Below are positions 1 to 5,525 of a stretch of 6,669 nt of DNA, in pieces. The position numbers and the translations under genes were made by a program. The DNA lies in NCBI GenBank assembly GCA_030600135.1, contig JAUVMS010000191.1, forward strand, positions 1-6,669, written 5' to 3'. Numbering within the stretch: position 1 is the stretch's first letter; every line of letters begins with the position of its first letter. The DNA comes from Hyphomicrobiales bacterium (GTDB taxonomy: Bacteria > Pseudomonadota > Alphaproteobacteria > Rhizobiales > JAUVMS01). Below the pieces are notes generated by a model that did no database searches, was not told the DNA's origin, and saw only the letters and a program-made list of their open reading frames with translations.

Positions 1-6
1 ATCGAC

Positions 7-411
7 CTAGTTTTCAAGTTCCGCACGCCAACCAAGAAAGCCTTGCATCAATGCGCGGTACATCGGGTTGGTCGTCCAAATGGGATCGGCGAAGCGGCGA
101 TCTCCCTTAGCCGGTGTAATGTTCGATATGCCGGCGAAGCTCTTGATCATCTCCTGCCAGACTTGCGACGAGTGGGCCCAGAACTCGGTCGGCCGTGTCG
201 CTGCGTGGAGGTAGAAGTTGAAGAGCGTGTGGGCGAGTTCCAAATTGGGGCTCTCTGGCGTATCGCCGCTGTTGGCGCCGCTCTTGGTGTCGGTTCGTTC
301 CTTGGATCGGGTTCTCGTCTTGTTGCTCGACGCGCGCGATTGCGACTTGGCGCTTCGTGTGCCAGACGAGGTGCGTCTTTTGGGATTTTTCGCTCCCCCA
401 CCGGTTGCCAT
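7..411 (-). pseudogene. phaC: Polyhydroxyalkanoate synthase (PhaC), N-terminal part, interrupted by in-frame TAG
   Basis: The 134-residue product matches the N-terminal region of PHA synthases, the enzymes that polymerise hydroxyacyl-CoA into storage polyester at granules. Residues 1-50 are a Lys/Arg/Ser/Thr-rich, probably disordered tail. The conserved part starts near residue 57, with the family hallmark GDRRFADPIW at 103-112 followed by NPMYRALMQGFLGWRAELEN. The catalytic alpha/beta-hydrolase domain (Cys-Asp-His) would lie beyond the window. A TAG at 7-9 ends the frame, yet the next two codons read Val-Asp. Family members usually have Leu-Val-Asp here, so the TAG sits where a Leu (for example TTG) is expected. 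ATG at 411 is chosen over the upstream in-frame GTG at 426 because GAGGGAG (418-424) lies six bases before it. It follows fadD on the same strand. Identification is by family pattern from memory; whether the gene is dead, read through, or mis-sequenced cannot be told from here. Confidence 0.8.
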
Positions 412-417
412 GACGTA

Positions 418-424
418 CTCCCTC
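418..424 (-). promoter_or_regulatory. Ribosome binding site of phaC
   Basis: The minus strand reads GAGGGAG, six bases before the ATG at 411. It lies inside the alternative GTG-start extension, so it supports ATG 411 as the start rather than GTG 426. Confidence 0.7.
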
Positions 425-438
425 ACCTAACTCGCCGC

Positions 439-690
439 CTAAATACTTAGCTGCGCGAGCTCTCTGTCACTTGTCATAAGGGTCCAAAGTTCTTTCATCG
501 CAAGAACTTGACCATCGCCATAACCTAAGCTTGCTAGGCTCGTTAGCCAACCTGTCGCTGTGAGAGGCGGCAAATAGTGGGCGCTGGCCCCATCCGTTTG
601 TTTCAGGGCTCGAAAGTAGGACCCGCGAGGCACCGATGTTCTACCGCGCGCACGCTCCCATGCAAATCGCGCAAAACATACCACCGCCAA
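439..690 (-). CDS. Doubtful small ORF between fadD and phaC
   Basis: An 83-codon open frame starts from TTG (690) or GTG (684), with no ATG near the start and no recognisable Shine-Dalgarno. It is in the same frame as fadD, directly after its TAG: the frame stays open for 88 codons past that stop. The first residues (LVAVALAVVCFARFAW, counted from just after the fadD stop) are hydrophobic and could form one membrane segment, but the rest resembles nothing I recognise. It could be chance, a decayed fadD tail, or a small unknown protein. The stretch is equally well explained as the phaC leader and promoter region. Confidence 0.15.
   Translation of the reverse strand: MAVVCFARFAWERARGRTSVPRGSYFRALKQTDGASAHYLPPLTATGWLTSLASLGYGDGQVLAMKELWTLMTSDRELAQLSI
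487..509. promoter_or_regulatory. Perfect 8-bp inverted repeat upstream of phaC (candidate operator)
   Basis: AAGTTCTT (487-494) and AAGAACTT (502-509) are exact inverted copies separated by seven bases. The element lies about 75-100 bp upstream of the phaC start, in the fadD-phaC gap. The dyad spacing of about 15 bp centre to centre is typical of a dimeric helix-turn-helix repressor site. No poly-T follows on either strand, so it is not a terminator. An 8-bp repeat of this kind can occur by chance in a window this long. Confidence 0.35.
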
Positions 691-705
691 AGCGACAGCT
701 ACCAG

Positions 706-2340
706 CTAGGCCAAGTCTCTCAGTTCTCGCCGCAGGATTTTGCCAACGGCCGACTTAGGCAACGCGTCGAGGAACGAAACCGTTTTCGGAACCTTGTAGG
801 CCGTCAGGTTTTCCCGACAATAGGCGCGGATGTCGTCTTCGGCGATCTCGGAGCCAGGGTCGCGGACAACAAAGAGCTTGACCGCTTCTCCGGTCCTTTC
901 GTCAGGAATGCCGATCACGGCGCATTCAAAGATGCCGCCCATGGCGGTGGCAACAGCCTCTATTTCATTGGGATAGACATTGAACCCAGAGACCAGGATC
1001 ATATCTTTCTTGCGATCGACAATCTTTAGGAAGCCGTGCTCGTCGAAGATACCGACGTCGCCCGTTCGAAAATAGCCGTCATCGGTGAACGCATTGGCAT
1101 TTTCTTCCGGCTTGTTCCAATATCCTTGCATGACTTGCGGACCCTTGGCGCAAATTTCTCCAGCCTCGCCAAGCGTTGCTTCCTCGTCATCATCCTTCAA
1201 CAGCTTGATGTCTGTCGAGGGAATGGGAAGCCCAACCGTTCCGGAAAATTTGTTGATGGTGGATGGGTTGATGGTCAGGATCGGCGATGTTTCCGAGAGA
1301 CCATAACCTTCGCGGATATGTTTGCCCGTGAAACCATGCCACTTGTTGGAGGTGGCCTCTAGAATAGCGGTGCCGCCACCGACCGAGGTACGGTAGTTGG
1401 AGAAATCGACCTCGGGAAACTCCGGATGTGCCATGAGGCCGGCATAAAGCGTGTTCACTCCTGAGAAGACGCTAAACTTCGAATTCTTGATGGTGCGAAC
1501 GAAGCCATCCATGTCGCGCGGATTGGCGATGAGGATGTTATCCGCTCCGACCGAGAAATAGGACAGGCAGTTCACCATGAGCGCAAATATGTGATAGAGG
1601 GGCAGCGCCGTTATGACGACCTCTTGGCCGGGCCTGAGCGAGTCTGGCGAGAACGCCTTGAACTGCTCGATATTGGCAACCAGGTTGCGATGGGTGAGGG
1701 CGGCGCCCTTTGATAGACCCGTCGTGCCACCGGTGTATTGCAGATAGAGCAAATCGTAGCCACTGATCGATGGTGGTTCGAACGGTAAATCAGCGCCCCT
1801 GTTCAGCACGTCGGAAAATGAAACGGCGTTGGCTATTCTAGCATCAACTTGGCTAGGGGTGCCGCTGGCGCCGGTACAATCGGCGGCCTCGATCACTATA
1901 ACCTGCTTGATTGGCGTCTTGTCGATGATCTCGGCCAAGTTCGGTGCCGAACCGGCGAAAATGATGATCGTCTCGGCGCCGGAGTCGTTCAGCTGATGTT
2001 CGAGTTCGCGTGGCGTGTAGAGTGGATTGACATTGACTTGCACACCGCCGGCACGGATGAGACCAAACATGGCAACGGGAAATGCCAGAAAATTCGGACA
2101 CATGAGAGCGACCCTGTCGCCCTTCTTCAACCCGAGCTGCGATTGAAAATATCCAGCAACAGCGCGCGACAGCCGATCGACATCGCGATAGGTCAAGGTC
2201 GCCTCGCCACTGCGAAACGCAACGTTGTCGCTGTAGGTCGACATCGAATCCTCGATCAGTGCGGCGATGGAGCGATAGGCCTCGGGATTGATCTCCTTTG
2301 GGATCGCGTCACCGTAGGTTTTGTGCCAAATGGGCTCCAT
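706..2340 (-). CDS. fadD: Long-chain fatty acid--CoA ligase (acyl-CoA synthetase)
   Basis: This 544-residue enzyme activates free fatty acids to acyl-CoA (ATP to AMP + PPi) in the cytoplasm at the inner membrane, feeding beta-oxidation and lipid use. It is collinear with E. coli FadD (561 residues) from the first residues (WHKTYGDAIPKEINPEAYRS against a similar FadD start). ANL-superfamily motifs are complete: the P-loop YTGGTTGLSKG at 202-212, NVNPLYTPRELEHQLNDSGA at 103-122, GYGLSE at 345-350, TGD at 426-428, the FACS signature DRKKDMILVSGFNVYP at 442-457, and the C-terminal PKSAVGKILRREL at 528-540 with the adenylation lysine K534. The start is ATG 2340, with AGGAG at 2348-2352 seven bases upstream. 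phaC lies 294 bp downstream on the same strand, which suggests but does not prove a link between fatty-acid activation and PHA synthesis. No clear terminator follows the stop. Confidence 0.96.
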   Translation of the reverse strand: MEPIWHKTYGDAIPKEINPEAYRSIAALIEDSMSTYSDNVAFRSGEATLTYRDVDRLSRAVAGYFQSQLGLKKGDRVALMCPNFLAFPVAMFGLIRAGGVQVNVNPLYTPRELEHQLNDSGAETIIIFAGSAPNLAEIIDKTPIKQVIVIEAADCTGASGTPSQVDARIANAVSFSDVLNRGADLPFEPPSISGYDLLYLQYTGGTTGLSKGAALTHRNLVANIEQFKAFSPDSLRPGQEVVITALPLYHIFALMVNCLSYFSVGADNILIANPRDMDGFVRTIKNSKFSVFSGVNTLYAGLMAHPEFPEVDFSNYRTSVGGGTAILEATSNKWHGFTGKHIREGYGLSETSPILTINPSTINKFSGTVGLPIPSTDIKLLKDDDEEATLGEAGEICAKGPQVMQGYWNKPEENANAFTDDGYFRTGDVGIFDEHGFLKIVDRKKDMILVSGFNVYPNEIEAVATAMGGIFECAVIGIPDERTGEAVKLFVVRDPGSEIAEDDIRAYCRENLTAYKVPKTVSFLDALPKSAVGKILRRELRDLA

Positions 2341-2969
2341 CGGCCGTCTCCTCTCGTCAATGCACGTTTCCGGCGAGTTAATCCCGCTTTTTCACGCTCT
2401 TGATCATTAAGGCTACTATCAGCTGTTGCCAATATTTGATTTGACAGATCCCGCATGAACATCGCGTGCGATCACGGTTGGCTGACGGCAAGACTCGATT
2501 AGAGTTAGTGATGAATTCGGCTGGGTGGGTGGTCGTAATCGCTGGTGCACATTGGCAAGCGTGACCTCATAGGCGCGCGAAGCTTGGGTTAGCGTGCGAA
2601 ATACGGGCGCGTGTGACAGGACAGATTAACTAGATTGAGGAAGCAGAATGTGGAGTCCGCATTTGTGAGAAATTAACACTATTTGTGTACGTTCCAATTG
2701 CTGTTGACGAGATTCACGTGCTGTCTCGAGGTGGTCGCTCATACTAGCGATGCTCACGGGACTGAGGCGCTCGCGGATTGCGTTCAATGGTGGGGGAGAA
2801 AACTTGTGGTGGCCTGAATTCCTGGTGCTCAGGCGGGATTTCTCTCTGCAACTACGAGGCACGTGGCCGCGACTCGATATTTGCTTGGGGTTTTGCGGAC
2901 ACGTCATGGCAGCGGCCGTTAGGTCGGCGCCGCTTCGTCATTCTCGCCCCACGACCGGGCGATCCTAGT

Positions 2970-3019
2970 GCTGGCGCCTGCTGCGGCTCGCTTCTTGCGG
3001 GACCGAAGCAGGCGCTGGC
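2970..3019 (+). other. Long stem-loop, candidate structured RNA or terminator
   Basis: Bases 2970-2991 pair with 2997-3019 around the loop TTCTT (2992-2996): 21 pairs, one G·A mismatch (2983/3006) and one bulged A (3002). The core is the perfect 9-bp inverted repeat GCGCCTGCT (2974-2982) / AGCAGGCGC (3007-3015). Three pairs are G·U on plus-strand RNA (2972/3017, 2973/3016, 2988/3000). On the minus strand these would be A·C mismatches, so the fold favours plus-strand transcription. TAATTTGTTTA follows at 3021-3031, a weak U-rich tail. It may be the terminator of an unseen plus-strand RNA, a palindromic intergenic repeat, or part of a non-coding RNA. No family is recognised. Confidence 0.5.
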
Positions 3020-3033
3020 GTAATTTGTTTACA

Positions 3034-3052
3034 GGGCGGACGTAATCTGCCC
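3034..3052 (+). other. Small hairpin following the long stem-loop
   Basis: GGGCGGA (3034-3040) pairs with TCTGCCC (3046-3052) around the 5-base loop CGTAA. This gives seven pairs, one of them G·U in plus-strand RNA. It lies 14 AT-rich bases after the long stem-loop, so the two could belong to one plus-strand RNA. Seen from the minus strand it lies 65 bases past the stop of the ABM-protein gene and is followed by TGTAAACAAATTA, which would make only a poor terminator. Confidence 0.3.
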
Positions 3053-3117
3053 CGTACACAAGCCTGCGCAAGCGACAGCTGCAATCCGCACCGCAATTTG
3101 GGCTCGACGAATCCTAG

Positions 3118-3480
3118 TCAGCGCCTGAAGCCATGCTCGAGCGTGAAATACGTCGGCGAAAGGCCCTTGAGTGGCTCGCGCAATTTTTCCAGTTGATCGG
3201 CGGGGCCATGGACCTCGAGGCGGGTAATGTCCGCAATCTTCAGGGCTTCATTCAAGAGCTCACCAACATTGTCCAAATGCGCGAGAAGGCCCTCGGCATC
3301 AGCATAGCCCTCTCGACAATGGGCCTCGTCACCATTGAAGCTAAAGCCGTAGTGCAAACATTTGTCTTCACTTGCGGTTTTTTCGACAAACGCCGGGCAA
3401 CCAGCCTTGAAGTCGTCGAGTTTGCCTTCATGAACCTTGAAATACGGAACAAGCGTAACGCAGGTGTCCTTTGCCGACAT
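3118..3480 (-). CDS. Small ABM-fold (antibiotic biosynthesis monooxygenase-like) protein
   Basis: This 120-residue cytoplasmic protein has no signal peptide or membrane segment. It has the pattern of the dimeric alpha/beta-barrel ABM family: an opening strand (CVTLVPYFKV, 7-16), a helix with EGKLDDFKA (18-26), a second strand with CLHYGFSFNGDEAHCREGY (41-59), and the helix DAEGLLAHLDNVGELLNEAL (61-80). The C-terminal part (LEVHGPADQLEKLREPL, then YFTLEHGFRR at the end) resembles a conserved set of uncharacterised proteins that I recall from proteobacteria. Some ABM members are quinol monooxygenases or heme-degrading enzymes, but no catalytic residue here assigns a reaction. The second of two tandem ATGs (3480) is chosen because GGAGG (3486-3490) is five bases from it and only two from the first ATG (3483). 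It is transcribed divergently from the ABC exporter operon. Confidence 0.85.
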   Translation of the reverse strand: MSAKDTCVTLVPYFKVHEGKLDDFKAGCPAFVEKTASEDKCLHYGFSFNGDEAHCREGYADAEGLLAHLDNVGELLNEALKIADITRLEVHGPADQLEKLREPLKGLSPTYFTLEHGFRR

Positions 3481-3846
3481 CATTACCTCCCCATTCAATC
3501 ATGCTCTGGTGCTTTGAGTGCCTTGGGTACCTTGGCGCAGATGGTGCCCGGTCCGAAAGAAATCGGCAAGGCCTTTATCCTCAAACGCCCGGCATGTAAT
3601 TGCCTGACGTGCAGCCAAACGATCAAATGACTGATGACTGTTTGGACAAATGAACCCGTCAGTGACGATTGTCCTGGCAGGCGAACATGAGACCATATGT
3701 GGCGCGTTGTCGACCAGCCGGGGTGCGGAACAAATCCGGTGGCGATAAGTGATTTGGTTGTTGTCGCATTTTGACGGCGGCAAAGGCTGGTCGCAACTTG
3801 CACGGCGAGGTACAGAGGTGTCGGTTGGTGGAGCCGAGGATGGACC
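3481..3846. promoter_or_regulatory. Divergent intergenic region with small repeats
   Basis: These 366 bases between the two divergent starts must hold the promoters of both the ABM-protein gene and the ABC operon. No good sigma-70 pair stands out. Visible structure is an exact tandem heptamer ATGACTG ATGACTG (3627-3640) and, 16 bases further on, the 11-base symmetric sequence CGTCAGTGACG (3657-3667). Both contain TGAC half-sites, so they may be one regulator's binding region. The minus-strand frames that run through here show no known protein. Confidence 0.4.
3486..3490 (-). promoter_or_regulatory. Ribosome binding site deciding the ABM-protein start
   Basis: The minus strand carries a strong GGAGG followed by TAATGATG. 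Five-base spacing to the second ATG (3480) is normal, while two-base spacing to the first (3483) is too tight. A further in-frame ATG at 3498 lies upstream of this site and has no Shine-Dalgarno I can see. Confidence 0.7.
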
Positions 3847-4632
3847 ATGGCGAACTCTTCGATAGGCAAAGGCATTGAGCCAGTATCTCGTGGGCAAGAA
3901 GCGCTCGTGGTGCGCGATTTGTCCTACGCTTACGGTAAAAAACCAGCCCTCGACGATGTTAGTTTTGCAGTCAAGCGCGGTCGATTCACTGCGCTGCTGG
4001 GCCCGAACGGCGCCGGCAAAAGTACGTTGTTCTCCTTGATCACGCGGTTGATTGTGGCGCCACGTGGTGTGATCGTGGTCGAGGGCCAGGAGCTCAACAA
4101 AGTCGGTAACCGTGCTCTTGCGCCGCTCGGTGTCGTCTTTCAGCAGCCGGCGCTCGACCTCGATTTGAACGTTCGACAAAATTTGCACTACTTCGCCGCA
4201 CTGCAGGGATTGCCCCGGTCGGTGGCGGATGCACGTATCGCGGAGGCGTTGGCAACACTGGACATGGCGGAGCGCCAAGACGAAAAGGTGCGCGCATTGA
4301 ACGGTGGTCATCGTCGCCGGGTGGAGATTGCGCGGGCTGTGTTGCATCGCCCGAGCCTCTTGCTGCTCGATGAGCCCACGGTCGGTCTCGACGTGCCGAC
4401 ACGCGCATCGATAGTGAAAGGCATACACGATTTGGCGATCAACGGCGGTCTGGCCGTGCTTTGGGCGACCCACCTCATTGATGAGATCGAGCCCGATGAC
4501 GACCTCATCGTTCTGCACCGCGGGCGCATCGTCGATCATGGGCAAACGCACGAGGTCGTGCAGCGTTCGGGTGCGGAGAGCCTCGGTGAAGCATTTGAAA
4601 AACTGACCGGCCACGAGCGGCAAGCCGCATGA
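3847..4632 (+). CDS. ABC exporter ATP-binding protein, PQQ-alcohol-dehydrogenase-associated type
   Basis: This 261-residue ATPase powers the membrane partner encoded directly downstream. Walker A is GPNGAGKST at 52-60, the Q-loop VVFQQ at 96-100, Walker B LLLLDEP at 171-177, the D-loop GLD at 180-182 and the switch His at 209 (WATHL). The signature is LNGGHRRRVEIARA (151-164) instead of LSGGQ. This, together with ALDLDLNVRQNL (102-113), is what I recall as characteristic of the ATPase family tied to PQQ-dependent alcohol dehydrogenase systems (TIGR03864 type). So the Ser-to-Asn and Gln-to-His changes are a family trait, not damage. ATG 3847 has GAGGA (3836-3840) six bases upstream. The stop overlaps the permease start by ATGA, so translation is probably coupled. 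The substrate is not known; export of alcohol-derived toxic compounds has been suggested for relatives. Confidence 0.92.
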   Translation: MANSSIGKGIEPVSRGQEALVVRDLSYAYGKKPALDDVSFAVKRGRFTALLGPNGAGKSTLFSLITRLIVAPRGVIVVEGQELNKVGNRALAPLGVVFQQPALDLDLNVRQNLHYFAALQGLPRSVADARIAEALATLDMAERQDEKVRALNGGHRRRVEIARAVLHRPSLLLLDEPTVGLDVPTRASIVKGIHDLAINGGLAVLWATHLIDEIEPDDDLIVLHRGRIVDHGQTHEVVQRSGAESLGEAFEKLTGHERQAA

Positions 4633-5438
4633 CCGGTCGGCACTATGCAATTGCCTTCGGTGGCATCGTTTGGCGGGAGTTGCTCCGCTTCGTGCAGCAG
4701 CGCGAACGTTTCTTTGCGTCGCTTGTGCGTCCCTTGGTGTGGCTCCTGATTTTCGCCGCCGGGTTTCGCGCCGCGCTCGGCATCTCAATCATTCCGCCCT
4801 ATGAAACTTACATCACCTACGACGTCTATATTACGCCGGGGCTACTGGCGATGATCCAGCTCTTCAATGGCATGCAGAACTCGCTCTCCATGGTTTATGA
4901 CCGAGAGATGGGCTCCATGCGGGTTCTCATGATGGCGCCGCTGCCACGTGGGTTTTTGCTGTTGTCGCGGCTGTTTGCTGGTGTCGCGGTGTCACTCGTA
5001 CCGGTTTATGTGTTCCTCGTTGTGGCGTACTTTTTCGGTATTGAGTTGCCGCCGCTCGGCTACGTCGCCGTGCTGCCGGCTTTGTTGTTGACGGGGATGA
5101 TGCTTGGGGCACTTGGCATGCTGCTGTCCTCGACGATCAAGCAATTGGAGAATTTTGCCGGAATCATGAATTTCGTGATTTTTCCGATGTTCTTTGCGTC
5201 GTCGGCGCTCTACCCGCTCTGGAAAATCCAGGAATCGAGCCTGATCCTCTACCAAATCTGCAATCTCAATCCGTTCACCTATGCGGTCGAGCTTGTTCGC
5301 TTTGCGCTCTATCTTGAGATCAACTGGACGGCGCTCTTGGTCGTTGCCGGCACATTTGTGATGTTCCTCGCCGCGGCGATCATCGCATATGACCCGGCCA
5401 AAGGTATCCAGGCCCGCAAAGCTGGCGCCGGCGGATAG
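4629..5438 (+). CDS. pedC: ABC-2 type exporter permease, PedC-like
   Basis: This 269-residue inner-membrane protein has about six hydrophobic segments, near residues 34-50, 66-82, 108-136, 143-168, 175-198 and 235-254, as expected for an ABC-2 permease. Near-invariant stretches recalled from PedC-type permeases (TIGR03861) are WRELLRFVQQR (15-25), IIPPYETY (54-61), ITPGLLAMIQLFNGMQ (68-83), QLENFAGIMNFVIFPMFFAS (172-191), ALYPLW (193-198) and AYDPAKG (253-259). PedC of Pseudomonas putida U lies with phenylethanol/PQQ alcohol dehydrogenase genes and is thought to export toxic alcohol-pathway compounds. Here only the ATPase partner is present, with no dehydrogenase, cytochrome or pqq gene in the window. 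The start codon overlaps the ATPase stop (ATGA), and a terminator follows 20 bases after the stop. The symbol is by family resemblance. Confidence 0.9.
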   Translation: MTGRHYAIAFGGIVWRELLRFVQQRERFFASLVRPLVWLLIFAAGFRAALGISIIPPYETYITYDVYITPGLLAMIQLFNGMQNSLSMVYDREMGSMRVLMMAPLPRGFLLLSRLFAGVAVSLVPVYVFLVVAYFFGIELPPLGYVAVLPALLLTGMMLGALGMLLSSTIKQLENFAGIMNFVIFPMFFASSALYPLWKIQESSLILYQICNLNPFTYAVELVRFALYLEINWTALLVVAGTFVMFLAAAIIAYDPAKGIQARKAGAGG

Positions 5439-5458
5439 GAAGCTTGGTGTCCTTGCCG

Positions 5459-5486
5459 TGGCGCCAGTTCGGTGTCGGTTTTTTTT
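5459..5486 (+). terminator. Intrinsic terminator of the ABC exporter operon
   Basis: TGGCGCC (5459-5465) pairs with GGTGTCG (5471-5477) around the loop AGTTC: seven pairs, three of them G·U in plus-strand RNA. One G and then eight T's (5479-5486) follow. It starts 20 bases after the permease stop and lies between convergent genes. The A-tract on the other strand means it does not serve the minus-strand gene. Confidence 0.65.
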
Positions 5487-5525
5487 GGGGCGTCGAGCAC
5501 CCTCGGATTGGTGAAGCGTTTGATC

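Larger units (their letters stand above)
2341..3117. other. Gene-free stretch upstream of fadD
   Basis: No reading frame here shows a recognisable protein, a sensible start with a Shine-Dalgarno, or continuity with a known family. The frames of 70-90 codons at 2626-2907 (minus), 2750-2968 (plus) and 2778-3023 (plus) have odd composition rich in Arg, Ser, Cys and Trp and look like chance. The part next to fadD (about 2390-2460) is AT-rich and presumably holds the fadD promoter; I could not pick a convincing -35/-10 pair. The right part carries two hairpins (2970-3019 and 3034-3052). The stretch is long for a bacterial intergenic region, so an unrecognised RNA gene or decayed gene is possible. 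Confidence 0.6.

Noticed and set aside
151..155. LNGGH instead of LSGGQ in the ABC ATPase (protein residues 151-155) as a possible loss of function
   Set aside because: This form is typical of the PQQ-associated ATPase family as I recall it, and all other nucleotide-binding motifs are intact.
1849..2403. 184-codon plus-strand open frame
   Set aside because: It is fully antisense to fadD, whose protein matches FadD end to end.
2626..3023. Short open frames of 72-93 codons on both strands in the gap
   Set aside because: They overlap each other, have odd composition and no Shine-Dalgarno, and resemble no family.
691..3080. Ten-base word AGCGACAGCT present at 691-700 and 3071-3080
   Set aside because: There are only two copies without flanking similarity; a chance match is enough to explain it.
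3499..4788. 429-codon open frame on the minus strand
   Set aside because: It lies antisense to the ABC ATPase gene, is rich in Arg, His and Cys without any family pattern, and the plus strand there carries all ABC motifs.
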